A stretch of DNA of 64,000 nucleotides from Arthrobacter sp. cf158 (GTDB lineage: Bacteria; Actinomycetota; Actinomycetes; Actinomycetales; Micrococcaceae). The position numbers and the translations under genes are program-made. The notes below the pieces were generated by a model. It was not told the DNA's origin, ran no database searches, and worked only from the letters and a program-made list of their open reading frames with translations. The stretch spans positions 196,381 to 260,380 of the forward strand of contig NZ_FNNR01000003.1 of the NCBI RefSeq assembly GCF_900106835.1, read 5' to 3'. Below are positions 35,467-44,153 of this stretch, in pieces. Each line of letters opens with the position of its first letter. Positions within the stretch are counted from its first letter, which is position 1.

Positions 35467-36501
35467 ATGAGGAACATCATTCTCGGCCTCGTTGGCGTTG
35501 GGCGCATCGGCGTCATGCACGCCAACAACATCAGCGCGCTCAACGGGATTCTTCACCCCAGGGGACTCAATATCCACCTTCGGCTGACAGATGTGGCAAC
35601 GGACCATGCGCAGAAAACAGCTGCAGGCCTCGGCGCTGAGTACCTGCCGTCAGTGGGGGAGCTGATTGCCTCAGGCGTGGACGGTCTGGTCATCGCCACC
35701 GGAACGGCAACCCACCCCGACCTTATCCGGGCGGGGGTGGATGCGGGGATCCCGGTTTTCTGCGAAAAGCCGGTGGCCCTGAACGTCACTGACTCGTTGC
35801 CGGTTGTGGATTACATCAAGCAGAACAATGGCGTAGTACAAATCGGCCATCAACGCCGCTTCGACGACGGCTACCTCGAAGCAAAACGCGCCTATCAATC
35901 CGGTGAGTTGGGCTGGATTCATTCCCTGCGAGCGGTCACCTGTGACATGACGCCGCCGCCCGTCGAATTCCTGGCTACGTCCGGTGGGCTGTTCCGGGAC
36001 TGTTCGGTGCATGACTTCGACATACTTCGGTGGCTGACCGGCCGGGAGATCGTGGAGGTCTACGCCAAGGGATCCAACAATGGTGACCAGGCCATCGGGG
36101 ATGTGGGCGATGTTGACACGGCGCTGGCCGTGGTCACGTTCGACGACGGCACGGTGGGAACGGTTTCGGCCAGCCGTTACAACGGGGCCGGCCATGATGT
36201 GCGGCTTGAGATTCAGGGCTCCCGCCGTTCGCTGATGGTGGGCCTGGACGAGCACTCCGCCCTGACATCTGCCGAAGCTGCCACTGACTTTCCTGCCGGT
36301 GAGCCGCACAGGACTTTTGCGGAGCGTTTCAACCAGGCCTACCGCTCCGAGATGGCAGCCTTCGTGGAACTGATTCTGGGGGAGCGGGAGAACCCGTGCT
36401 CGCCGGAGGACGCCGTGGCGGCATCCCGGGTGGCCGATGCGGCCCAAGAGTCTCTGGTGACGGGTGCGCCGGTGAAGGTGGACCTCGGTTCTTCCCGCTG
36501 A
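35467..36501 (+). CDS. Gfo/Idh/MocA oxidoreductase, inositol-dehydrogenase-like
   Basis: The 344-residue protein has IILGLVGVGRIGVMHANNIS, CEKPVALNVTD with the catalytic Lys, IGHQRRFDDGYLEAKRAYQS, and the full D-X3-H set in FRDCSVHDFDILRWLTG, so it should be an active enzyme. It is the last of the tandem array and is followed by a strong terminator. Inositol or an inositol-derived alcohol is the likely substrate. Confidence 0.9.
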   Translation: MRNIILGLVGVGRIGVMHANNISALNGILHPRGLNIHLRLTDVATDHAQKTAAGLGAEYLPSVGELIASGVDGLVIATGTATHPDLIRAGVDAGIPVFCEKPVALNVTDSLPVVDYIKQNNGVVQIGHQRRFDDGYLEAKRAYQSGELGWIHSLRAVTCDMTPPPVEFLATSGGLFRDCSVHDFDILRWLTGREIVEVYAKGSNNGDQAIGDVGDVDTALAVVTFDDGTVGTVSASRYNGAGHDVRLEIQGSRRSLMVGLDEHSALTSAEAATDFPAGEPHRTFAERFNQAYRSEMAAFVELILGERENPCSPEDAVAASRVADAAQESLVTGAPVKVDLGSSR

Positions 36502-36510
36502 CCCGGAAAT

Positions 36511-36545
36511 GCCCCCTTCCTGAAACCAGCGGTCAGGAAGGGGGC
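36511..36545. terminator. Terminator between dehydrogenase array and iolB
   Basis: Arms GCCCCCTTCCTGA and TCAGGAAGGGGGC (13 bp) enclose a 9-nt loop and are followed by ACTTTTTATG on the + strand. It ends the dehydrogenase array. Confidence 0.92.
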
Positions 36546-36588
36546 ACTTTTTATGAGTTTTTCCGTCTCTGGTCAGTTGGCCGCAGTG

Positions 36589-37482
36589 TTACGCGCCGAA
36601 GGGAAGCCGGGGGTCGATCTCTTGCTCGTCCCAGCTCTGCCGCACCCACCCGTGGTGGGGATCATCGCTGATCAGCCATTCGCGGACTGGACCGGGACCC
36701 GCCATCACGTTGAGGTAGTACAGGTCGTAGCCCGGCGCCGCCATTGCGGGGCCGTGCCAGCCGTAGGGGACCAGCACAACGTCGCCTGTCCTGACCTCCG
36801 CCGACACATCGATCGGTCGGTCGTCGGAGGCGTAGACGCGTTGGTAGCCAATGGCATCGGCATCGTCAGGTGCCCCGGAGCCTGCAGCCACCTGTGTCTC
36901 GAAGTAATAGATCTCTTCGAGGTGGGTCTCGCCGTCCTTCTCCTCGTCATGCTTGTGTGGCGGGTAGGAGGACCAGTTGCCGGCCGGGGTGATGACTTCG
37001 CAGACAATGAAGCGATCCGCCTCCAAGGCTGCGGGTGTCCCGAAATTGTGAACCTGGCGGGAGCAGTTGCCGGCGCCCCGCAGTTCCACAGGCGTCTCAG
37101 CGGCCTTGATCAGGCGAGTCGGATACGAAGCCTGCGCTGGTGCCGTGGCGACGGCGACGCGGCCGCCGTCGGCTGAGCCGATGGTGACGGTCTTTCCGGT
37201 GCCCGAATACAGAACGTCGCTGGGTCCGTTAAAGACTGACGGCCGCCCCGCGAGCGGATAGTCGACACCTTCCACGGTGGCGACAAAAGCGCCGTTGAGC
37301 GGAACCACAATGCGTTCCTCACTCGCGGCTGGAAGCTCGACGACGGCACCTGGCGCCAGTGTGGCGACCTTCAGGCCGGTATGGGCCCATCCATTGACGA
37401 CGGCGGAGGAATCCGATGTTCCAAGTGAAATGTCCCAGTCGCCGTCTGTGGCGGTGCCCAGGGGGTAGACCCAGTTGGTCAT
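36589..37482 (-). CDS. iolB: 5-deoxy-glucuronate isomerase
   Basis: The 297-residue double-cupin protein isomerises 5-deoxy-D-glucuronate to 5-dehydro-2-deoxy-D-gluconate, the step between IolD and IolC. It has the cupin metal site SYPPHKHDEEKDGETHLEEI with two His and a Glu, then VLVPYGWHGPAMAAPGYDLY with the last His. It is separated from the main iol operon by about 12 kb and is transcribed toward it, downstream of iolR. AGTCCCCCACC upstream offers no strong ribosome site. Confidence 0.95.
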   Translation of the reverse strand: MTNWVYPLGTATDGDWDISLGTSDSSAVVNGWAHTGLKVATLAPGAVVELPAASEERIVVPLNGAFVATVEGVDYPLAGRPSVFNGPSDVLYSGTGKTVTIGSADGGRVAVATAPAQASYPTRLIKAAETPVELRGAGNCSRQVHNFGTPAALEADRFIVCEVITPAGNWSSYPPHKHDEEKDGETHLEEIYYFETQVAAGSGAPDDADAIGYQRVYASDDRPIDVSAEVRTGDVVLVPYGWHGPAMAAPGYDLYYLNVMAGPGPVREWLISDDPHHGWVRQSWDEQEIDPRLPFGA

Positions 37483-37501
37483 GGTGGGGGAGTCCTTCGT
37501 G

Positions 37502-38242
37502 TTAGCGCTGTACGAGTGTCATTTCAAAGCTGTAGGAGTCGGCACGATAAACGTGGTGACCGGTTTCAACCCTGCGGCCGGTATCGTCCACAGCCGTTCG
37601 TTCCATGGTCACCAGTGCAGAATTGACGTCGGTTTCCAGCAACGGCGCTTGATAGTCGTTGGCGATCATCGCGCCGATCCGCTGCGTAGCCAGCCGGAAA
37701 TTGACGCCACCCCGGCGAAGAATTGCATAGAGTCCCTCGGCTGCCAGCATGGATTCGTCCATGGTGGCGATGTCATCGCGGACCCAGTTTTCCATCAGCG
37801 CCAGCGGCTTTCCACCAACTTTGCGCAACCGCGTGAAGTGGTACACCTTGGAACCGGCCGGAAGCTGAAGCGTAGCCAGCGTGGGAGCATCCGCCTCCAT
37901 GTGGGAGAAGCTCAACACCTCAGTAGTGGGCTTTTTGCCGTTGTTCGTCAGGTCATCGAACAAACTGGAAAGCTCCAGCGGCCGCCTGACCTGACTGGAG
38001 ACCACCTGGGTGCCTACGCCGCGTTTGCGCACCAAGAGGCCCGAACGGACCAGTTCGTCCATGGCTTTGCGCATGGTGGGCCGGGACAAATTGAGCTGAG
38101 CAGCGAGGTCGATCTCGTTATCAAGCCGGCTGCCTGGTTCCAGGACGCCGCTGTGGATTGCCGCCTCGATGCCCTGCACTACCTGGTGGTACAAGGGCAC
38201 GGGGGAGGAACGATCGATGTTGAGACCAAGTTGATTCGCCAC
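37502..38242 (-). CDS. iolR: GntR-family repressor of inositol genes
   Basis: The 246-residue protein has a GntR winged helix at about residues 10-80 (LDNEIDLAAQLNLSRPTMRK) and a UTRA ligand domain. C. glutamicum IolR is of the same GntR/UTRA type and lies next to the iol genes. A GTG start follows GGGGAGCATTCA. It is 19 bp upstream of iolB in one operon, and an ATGTC...GACAT dyad lies 58 bp upstream of its start, so it probably represses itself as well as the operons at 13.9, 14.4 and 29.0 kb until inositol or a derivative is present. Confidence 0.87.
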   Translation of the reverse strand: MANQLGLNIDRSSPVPLYHQVVQGIEAAIHSGVLEPGSRLDNEIDLAAQLNLSRPTMRKAMDELVRSGLLVRKRGVGTQVVSSQVRRPLELSSLFDDLTNNGKKPTTEVLSFSHMEADAPTLATLQLPAGSKVYHFTRLRKVGGKPLALMENWVRDDIATMDESMLAAEGLYAILRRGGVNFRLATQRIGAMIANDYQAPLLETDVNSALVTMERTAVDDTGRRVETGHHVYRADSYSFEMTLVQR

Positions 38243-38299
38243 TGAATGCTCCCCGCGTTACAGATCCAACTCAGGCGTTCACTGTCACGACGCCGGAGT

Positions 38300-38329
38300 A
38301 TGTCACCATTTGTTCTTTTGATAGGACAT
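38300..38329. promoter_or_regulatory. Predicted IolR operator upstream of iolR-iolB
   Basis: ATGTC (38300-38304) and GACAT (38325-38329) form a 30-bp dyad of the same size as the 28-bp dyad at iolC. The right half, read on the minus strand, is ATGTCCTATCAAAA, which fits ATGTC-N4-CAAA. It lies 58 bp before GTG 38242 and would give autoregulation. Confidence 0.6.
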
Positions 38330-38544
38330 GCTTTCTTTTCTCGATAGTAACAGTCGTCCGGCTGGGGTCAAGTGGGCGCGACACAGCTATGGCGTGAGGG
38401 AAGCTCGGAAATCATGTCATGACGTCAGGGCAAAACCAGGGGCGAGATCCACGGCATCCAGAAGAAAGAAACGCACTGCGCCGAAGCCGGGCGCCCGGGT
38501 CCGGAGGAGGGGCGATCACGCGTCGGATCCGTAATTACTGGTTT

Positions 38545-38572
38545 ACTTTACATAATGTAGATTATCGGCGTT
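38545..38572. other. dif-like XerC/XerD recombination site
   Basis: The 28-bp element has 11-bp arms ACTTTACATAA and TTATCGGCGTT around a 6-bp centre (TGTAGA). Read on the minus strand it runs from AACGCCGATAA through the centre to TTATGTAAAGT. By my count this matches the Bacillus subtilis dif, as I recall it, at 20 of 28 positions, and the XerD-side arm matches Escherichia coli dif (TTATGTTAAAT) at 9 of 11. Genes left of it are mostly on + and those right of it mostly on -, as expected where replication forks meet. An integrated-element attachment site is the main alternative. Confidence 0.68.
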
Positions 38573-38592
38573 ATTGGAGAGTTGCTGGAACC

Positions 38593-38638
38593 GGCTGTTG
38601 TGGTCGCATTGAATCACATCGAGACGACCACAACAGCC
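38593..38638 (-). terminator. Terminator of the UvrA-like gene
   Basis: Perfect 14-bp arms GGCTGTTGTGGTCG and CGACCACAACAGCC enclose an 18-nt loop, starting 3 bp after the stop of the minus-strand UvrA-like gene. There is no T run. Confidence 0.8.
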
Positions 38639-38640
38639 CG

Positions 38641-41037
38641 CTATTTGGAAACGTACGCAGCCAGGTGCTTTCCAGTCAGCGTCGACTTGCCGGCCACAAG
38701 ATCTGCGGGCGTTCCGGCGAAAACGATCTTGCCGCCGTCGTGACCTGCGCCGGGACCAAGGTCAATGATCCAGTCGGCATGAGCCATGACGGCTTGGTGA
38801 TGTTCAATCACAATGACTGACTTTCCCGACTCGACTAAACGGTCCAGCATTCCCAGCAGATTCTGGACATCGGCCAGGTGCAGTCCGGTGGTTGGCTCGT
38901 CCAGGATGTAAATGTCACCCTTTTCGGACATCTGCGTTGCCAGCTTGAGGCGTTGGCGCTCACCGCCGGACAATGTCGTGAGCGGCTGTCCGAGGGTCAA
39001 ATAGCCCAGTCCGACGTCGGCAAGGCGGTCAAGGATCTTGTGGGCGGCTGGGGTGCGCGCCTCCCCTTCGCTGAAGAAACCCTCGGCCTCATTGACGGAC
39101 ATTGCAAGCACTTCTGCAATATTTCGGTCCCCCAGCTTGTACTCGAGGACTGAGGCTTGAAAGCGCTTTCCGTCACACTCTTCACATGTGGATTCCACGG
39201 TGGCCATGACGCCTAGATCCGTATAGATAACGCCGGCGCCATTACAGGTGGGGCAAGCGCCTTCGGAGTTTGAGCTGAACAGGGCAGGCTTCACACCGTT
39301 GGCTTTGGCGAACGCTTTTCGGATCGGCTCCAGCAGCCCTGTGTAGGTGGCAGGGTTGCTCCGACGCGAACCACGGATGGCTCCTTGATCGATCACCAGG
39401 ACGCCGTCGCGGGCCGCCACTGATCCGTGAATCAACGAACTCTTGCCGGACCCGGCCACGCCTGTGAGAACGCAGAGAACGCCAAGGGGGATATCGACGT
39501 CGACGTCTTTGAGGTTATTCGTTGACGCGCCGCGGACCTCCAGCTGGCCATGAGCTGAGCGAACACTGCTCTTGATGGAAGCGCGGTCGTCGAGGTGGCG
39601 CCCGGTGATGGTGTCGCTCCCCCGCAGGCCGTCCAGACTTCCCTCAAAGCAGACAGTGCCACCGCCCGTGCCGGCGCCCGGCCCGAGGTCAACAACGTGA
39701 TCGGCAATGGCGATGGTCTCTGGCTTGTGCTCCACCACCAGCACAGTGTTTCCCTTATCCCGCAACTGCAGCAGGAGTTGGTTCATGCGCTCGATGTCGT
39801 GGGGGTGCAGGCCGATGGTGGGTTCGTCGAAGACGTAGGTGACGTCAGTGAGGGAGGATCCCAGGTGCCGGATCATCTTGGTCCGTTGTGCCTCTCCCCC
39901 GGACAATGTACCGGCGGGCCGGTCAAGGGAAAGGTACCCCAGTCCGATTTCCGCGAACGAGTCCAGGAGGTGCTGGAGTCCCTTCAAGAGCGGAGCAACT
40001 GAAGGCTCGTCCAGATCGCGGATCCACTCTGCAAGGTCGCTGATCTGCATGGTGCATACGTCAGCGATGCTCTTGCCCTTGATCTTGGATGACCTGGCCT
40101 CAGGGCTCAACCGTGTACCTTCGCACTCAGGGCATGTGGTGAACGTGATGGCCCGCTCCACGAACGCGCGGATGTGCGGCTGAAGGGCGTCGACGTCCTT
40201 GCTCAGCATGGACTTCTGGATCTTGGGGATCACGCCTTCGTAAGTGAGATTGATGCCCTCCACCTTGATTTTGGTGGGCTCACGGTACAGGAGGTCGTGG
40301 AGTTCCTTTTTGGTGAACTTGGCGATGGGTTTGTCCATGTTGAAGAATCCGGAACCGCTGAAGATTCGCCCGTACCAGCCATCCATGGTGTAACCGGGGA
40401 TGGTGAGCGCGCCCTCACTGAGGGACTTGCTGTCGTCATACAGCGCCGTCAGATCGAAGTCGTTGACCGAACCCATGCCCTCGCAGCGCGAGCACATTCC
40501 GCCCAACCGGTTGAAGGAAGCCTTCTCAGTCTTGGTCTTGCCCTCGCCCCGCTCCACTGTGATGGCCCCACTGGCTTTCACGGTTGGAACATTGAAGGAG
40601 TAGGCGTTGGGTGAGCCGATGTGGGGATGCCCCAGACGGCTGAAGAGGATCCGCAGCATCGCGTTGGCATCGGTGGCCGTGCCTACCGTTGACCGAGGGT
40701 TGGACCCCATGCGCTCCTGGTCGACGATGATCGCCGTCGTAAGTCCTTCCAGCATGTCAACATCAGGGCGGGCCAATGACGGCATGAAGCCCTGCACGAA
40801 CGCGCTGTACGTTTCGTTGATCATCCGCTGCGACTCTGCCGCGATGGTGGCGAAAACCAGGGAGCTCTTACCTGATCCTGAAACGCCCGTGAAAACTGTG
40901 AGCCGCCGCTTCGGAATCTCGATGCTGACGTCTTTAAGATTGTTTTCACGCGCACCCTGGACCCGGATCAGATCGTGGGTGTCGGCAACGTGCGACTGGG
41001 GAGATTGCGTGTCAGTGCCCGCAGCAATTGTCATCAT
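38641..41037 (-). CDS. UvrA-like ABC protein (UvrA2/DrrC type)
   Basis: The 798-residue protein has two ABC domains with UvrA-type Walker A motifs ([12 protein letters not shown] near residue 52 and [12 protein letters not shown] in the second half), signatures [16 protein letters not shown] and [15 protein letters not shown], and zinc-finger cysteines in [22 protein letters not shown] and CEECDG. True UvrA is about 950 residues; the shorter form lacks the UvrB-binding insertion and matches UvrA2/DrrC proteins linked to drug tolerance. ATG 41034 is an equally good start, with GGAG at 5 nt. There is no uvrB or uvrC nearby. Confidence 0.9.
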   Translation of the reverse strand: MMTIAAGTDTQSPQSHVADTHDLIRVQGARENNLKDVSIEIPKRRLTVFTGVSGSGKSSLVFATIAAESQRMINETYSAFVQGFMPSLARPDVDMLEGLTTAIIVDQERMGSNPRSTVGTATDANAMLRILFSRLGHPHIGSPNAYSFNVPTVKASGAITVERGEGKTKTEKASFNRLGGMCSRCEGMGSVNDFDLTALYDDSKSLSEGALTIPGYTMDGWYGRIFSGSGFFNMDKPIAKFTKKELHDLLYREPTKIKVEGINLTYEGVIPKIQKSMLSKDVDALQPHIRAFVERAITFTTCPECEGTRLSPEARSSKIKGKSIADVCTMQISDLAEWIRDLDEPSVAPLLKGLQHLLDSFAEIGLGYLSLDRPAGTLSGGEAQRTKMIRHLGSSLTDVTYVFDEPTIGLHPHDIERMNQLLLQLRDKGNTVLVVEHKPETIAIADHVVDLGPGAGTGGGTVCFEGSLDGLRGSDTITGRHLDDRASIKSSVRSAHGQLEVRGASTNNLKDVDVDIPLGVLCVLTGVAGSGKSSLIHGSVAARDGVLVIDQGAIRGSRRSNPATYTGLLEPIRKAFAKANGVKPALFSSNSEGACPTCNGAGVIYTDLGVMATVESTCEECDGKRFQASVLEYKLGDRNIAEVLAMSVNEAEGFFSEGEARTPAAHKILDRLADVGLGYLTLGQPLTTLSGGERQRLKLATQMSEKGDIYILDEPTTGLHLADVQNLLGMLDRLVESGKSVIVIEHHQAVMAHADWIIDLGPGAGHDGGKIVFAGTPADLVAGKSTLTGKHLAAYVSK

Positions 41038-41131
41038 TTCTCCATCTGTTAGGCGGCGCTGCCCAACAGTCCCCCGTCGGCGTCGCCTGGCTCACACTGA
41101 CCAGCCTCGATCAGTACGTTTGATTCTGCCA

Positions 41132-41159
41132 TTGTCTTCACAGGTTTACTCACTAAGAA
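41132..41159 (+). promoter_or_regulatory. Predicted promoter of the type III PKS operon
   Basis: TTGTCT (41132-41137) and TAAGAA (41154-41159) are 16 bp apart. TAAGAA ends 6 nt before ATG 41166 and no ribosome site is present, so the message may be leaderless. Confidence 0.4.
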
Positions 41160-41165
41160 TGAAGC

Positions 41166-42302
41166 ATGCCGGTATACGTGAGGTCCCTTGAAACCGCAGT
41201 TCCGCCAACCATCCTCGTCCAGCAACAAGCTCGTGAAGTTTTCGCATCCCAGCCAGGCCTGACCCGGCTGGGAACGCGGCTCGTGACCACCTGCTTTGAC
41301 TCCGCAGCAATTGATACGCGCTACACGGCTGTAGAAGAGCTGAGCCTGGACGCGCATCCCGAGAATCCACGGTTCTTCGATCCCGAAACCAACCGGGTCC
41401 TGAGCCCCAGTACCAAGGTCCGCAACGAAATCTTTGCCACAGAAGCAACCAAGCTCTTCGTAGAAGCCGGCAAATCTGCAGTGGCACAGGCGTCGGGCAT
41501 CGATCTGGACGACATCACCCACGTCATCACTGTGTCCTGCACGGGCTTCTTCAATCCTGGACCCGACTACAAGGTGGTCCGCGCCCTGGGGCTTAACCCC
41601 GCCGTGCAGCGGTACCATCTCGGATTCATGGGCTGCTATGCCGCATTTCCCGCGCTGAAGGCGGCAAAGCAGTTCTGCGTGGCCGATCCCAATGCTGTGG
41701 TTCTGGTGATCTGTGTTGAGCTTTGCTCCCTTCACGTCAGGACCTCAAATGATCCTGACACGATCATGGGCTCAGCCATTTTCGGCGATGGCGCAGCGGC
41801 CGCGATCGTCACTGCCCGTGAACCGGAGGGGCCGGATCCCGTGATCCGGCTGGATCATTTTGAAACTGTGCTCACACCAGTGGGCGAGGAAGCAATGGCC
41901 TGGAACATTGGCGATGAAGGATTCGAGATGGTGCTGGGTTCCTACGTCCCCCACATCATAGAAGAACACATCACCGGGGCCCTGGAGCCGCTGCTGGCCA
42001 AGGAGCCTCAACTGGCTGGACTCCCCTACCGGGACATCACGCATTGGGCCATCCACCCGGGCGGCCGCAGCATCCTGGATAAGGTCGAGTCAAAGCTCGA
42101 ACTGACCCAGGAACAGCTGGTCCCGGCGCGGGAAACACTTAGGGAGTACGGCAACATGAGCAGCGCCACCGTACTGTTTGTCCTGAAATACATGCTGGGG
42201 CAGAACGCCACCGAACGCGAGGAACGGATCTGCTCCATGGCCTTCGGCCCGGGGCTGACGGTGGAGACTGGCCTCTTCACGCTGGTCTCCCCCGAGCTGT
42301 GA
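41166..42302 (+). CDS. Type III polyketide synthase
   Basis: The 378-residue chalcone-synthase-like enzyme has the catalytic Cys in HLGFMGCYAAFPALKAAKQF, the His in THWAIHPGGRSILDKVE and the Asn in EYGNMSSATVLFVLKYMLG, so the triad is complete. FGDGAAAAIV and CTGFFNPGPDYKVVRALGL are further family marks. It should extend an acyl-CoA with malonyl-CoA and cyclise it to an alkylresorcinol, alkylpyrone or related phenol. The methyltransferase and monooxygenase genes overlap in the same transcript, so the product is probably methylated and hydroxylated. Confidence 0.94.
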   Translation: MPVYVRSLETAVPPTILVQQQAREVFASQPGLTRLGTRLVTTCFDSAAIDTRYTAVEELSLDAHPENPRFFDPETNRVLSPSTKVRNEIFATEATKLFVEAGKSAVAQASGIDLDDITHVITVSCTGFFNPGPDYKVVRALGLNPAVQRYHLGFMGCYAAFPALKAAKQFCVADPNAVVLVICVELCSLHVRTSNDPDTIMGSAIFGDGAAAAIVTAREPEGPDPVIRLDHFETVLTPVGEEAMAWNIGDEGFEMVLGSYVPHIIEEHITGALEPLLAKEPQLAGLPYRDITHWAIHPGGRSILDKVESKLELTQEQLVPARETLREYGNMSSATVLFVLKYMLGQNATEREERICSMAFGPGLTVETGLFTLVSPEL

Positions 42303-43030
42303 GTCCGTGGGGATCCCTCCAACACAGGGATCTGCATTCTGTGGAGGAGATGGACAGAGCTGATTGCGACCCCCAGCGGCTGAACAAAACCTATGCCAGG
42401 TTTCCCGTGGTCAACAGGCTGCTCTCGGGGTGGCACGGGACCTACTGCACCTACGTGCGTCCTCTGCTCGCAGAAAAGGGCGCAGCATCCTTGCTGGACA
42501 TTGGTTGTGGCAGCGGGGACGTGGCCCGGAACCTGGCACTCTGGGCCCAGAGGGATGGCTTCAGGCTTGAAGTGACAGCGATTGACCCGGATGAGCGGGC
42601 TTACCTGTTTGCGTCCCGGGCCATTCCTGCGGCGGGTGTGACATACCGCCAAGCACACAGCTCCGAGTTGGTAGCCGAGGGGCGGACGTTCGACGTCGTG
42701 ATGTCCAACCACATCCTTCACCACCTCGACGACGCACAGCTTGCGGGTATTCTGCGTGACTCAGAAGCGCTATGCCGGGGCGTGGCCCTGCACAACGACC
42801 TCAATCGCAGCAACGTGTCATACGTGTTGTTCGCCGCAGGTTTCTGGCCGCTGGGGGTGGGCTCCTACATATGTGGTGACGGCTTGGTTTCCATCAAGCG
42901 CAGCTACACGGCTAGCGAATTGGAGTCCACGGTTCCGGAGCACTGGTCTGTGGACAGAAACGGCCCGTGGCACAACCTGCTCGTCCACAGGCGCCCTAAG
43001 TCAACGGAGCTTCGGGAGGAACGTGCTTGA
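42299..43030 (+). CDS. Class I SAM-dependent methyltransferase of the PKS operon
   Basis: The 243-residue protein has the SAM-binding motif LLDIGCGSGDVARNLALWAQ, the acidic residue in VTAIDPDERAYL, and FDVVMSNHILHHLDDAQLAG. The GTG start overlaps the PKS stop (GTGA), but an ATG at 42350 (MDRADCDPQRLNKTY) fits the conserved part and may be the real start. It probably methylates the PKS product on oxygen or carbon. Its end overlaps the start of the monooxygenase gene. Confidence 0.9.
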   Translation: MSPWGSLQHRDLHSVEEMDRADCDPQRLNKTYARFPVVNRLLSGWHGTYCTYVRPLLAEKGAASLLDIGCGSGDVARNLALWAQRDGFRLEVTAIDPDERAYLFASRAIPAAGVTYRQAHSSELVAEGRTFDVVMSNHILHHLDDAQLAGILRDSEALCRGVALHNDLNRSNVSYVLFAAGFWPLGVGSYICGDGLVSIKRSYTASELESTVPEHWSVDRNGPWHNLLVHRRPKSTELREERA

Positions 43031-44153
43031 CGTTGTGATTGTCGGCGCAGGCCCGGTGGGCCTCTTCATGGGGCTACTTTTGCTGCAGCGCGGCCACCGG
43101 GTCCGCATTCTGGAACGCCGGAGCGACAGAAGCACCCGTTCGCGAGCCATCGGAATCCACCCTCCTGCGTTGGCTGAGCTTTCCCGGGCCGGAGTGGCCG
43201 CCCAACTTGTGGCCTCAGGTGTCCACATCCGCCGCGGCATCGCCTACAGCCGTGGACGCAGGGTGGCTGAACTCCCGTTTTCCGGGGATCCCGCCGTGCC
43301 GTTCATCCTTGCTGTCCCCCAGGCCGTCACGGAGAAAGTCCTGGAAACCGCAGTCATGGAGGTGGACCCGCAGGCAATCATTCGGGGTACGGACGTCCGC
43401 GAAGTACTGGACAACTTCCGGTCGGTGCGCGTCTTGGCCAACTCGGGGTCGAAGCTTCACCAGTTCACCGCCAGATTGGCAATTGCTGCCGACGGAGCGC
43501 ACTCCAGCATCCGTCAGGGGTTACTGCCCCACTTGGCGCCGAAAAGCTATCCGGACTCGTACATCATGGGCGACTTTGCAGACGACACAGGGCACGGCAG
43601 TGACGCAGTGCTCTATTTGGAGCCCGAAGGGATTGTGGAGTCGTTCCCGCTGCCGGGTGGCGTGCGCAGATGGGTGGTGAGGCTGGGCGAACCGGATAGA
43701 GGCACGACGGCGGCCGGATTGGCTGAGTTGGTGGGGTCCAGGACGGGTGAGGTGCTTGATGCGGCAAGCAACTCCATGGTGAGCGCCTTTGAGGTGAGTT
43801 CACGTCTGGCGAAGCGGATGATTCACGGCCGCGTGATTCTCTTAGGTGACGCTGCCCATGAAATCAGTCCAATCGGCGGGCAAGGCATGAACCTGGGATG
43901 GCTGGACGCTGCGGCACTCGCGCCCATCATGGACGCTTCCCTCAAGGGAGACGATGTCGGGCGGCGGCTCCGCGAGTTCGAAAAGTTACGCCGCAGTGCC
44001 GCAGTGCGGGCGTCGAGGCAGGCGGGGCTCAACATGGCTCTGGGCAGGCCCCTGCCACCGCAGTTTATGACCACCAGGAACAAGCTCTTTGCCGCTGCGC
44101 TTGAGCTTCCCGCAGTGGCAGGATTGGTGGAGCGGCGCTTCACCATGCGCTAG
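43023..44153 (+). CDS. FAD-dependent monooxygenase of the PKS operon
   Basis: The 376-residue flavoprotein begins LDVVIVGAGPVGLFMGLLLL (GXGXXG FAD site), has the second FAD motif HGRVILLGDAAHEISPIGGQ, and the intermediate DG-like segment AIAADGAHSSIRQG. This is the PHBH-type aromatic hydroxylase fold. GTG 43023 was chosen because GGGAGGAAC is directly upstream and the Rossmann motif starts at residue 3; the frame is open further up. It ends at 44153 directly against the stop of the convergent gene. It may hydroxylate the PKS phenol to a catechol or quinone. Confidence 0.92.
   Translation: MLDVVIVGAGPVGLFMGLLLLQRGHRVRILERRSDRSTRSRAIGIHPPALAELSRAGVAAQLVASGVHIRRGIAYSRGRRVAELPFSGDPAVPFILAVPQAVTEKVLETAVMEVDPQAIIRGTDVREVLDNFRSVRVLANSGSKLHQFTARLAIAADGAHSSIRQGLLPHLAPKSYPDSYIMGDFADDTGHGSDAVLYLEPEGIVESFPLPGGVRRWVVRLGEPDRGTTAAGLAELVGSRTGEVLDAASNSMVSAFEVSSRLAKRMIHGRVILLGDAAHEISPIGGQGMNLGWLDAAALAPIMDASLKGDDVGRRLREFEKLRRSAAVRASRQAGLNMALGRPLPPQFMTTRNKLFAAALELPAVAGLVERRFTMR

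Larger units (their letters stand above)
38243..38640. other. 398-bp intergenic region with operator, dif-like site and terminator
   Basis: No gene is seen here. It holds the iolR operator dyad (38300-38329), an additional weak ATGTC-N4-CAAA-like match (38422-38434, ACGTCAGGGCAAA), the dif-like element (38545-38572) and a long hairpin (38593-38638). The stretch 38525-38580 is clearly more AT-rich than its surroundings. Confidence 0.8.
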
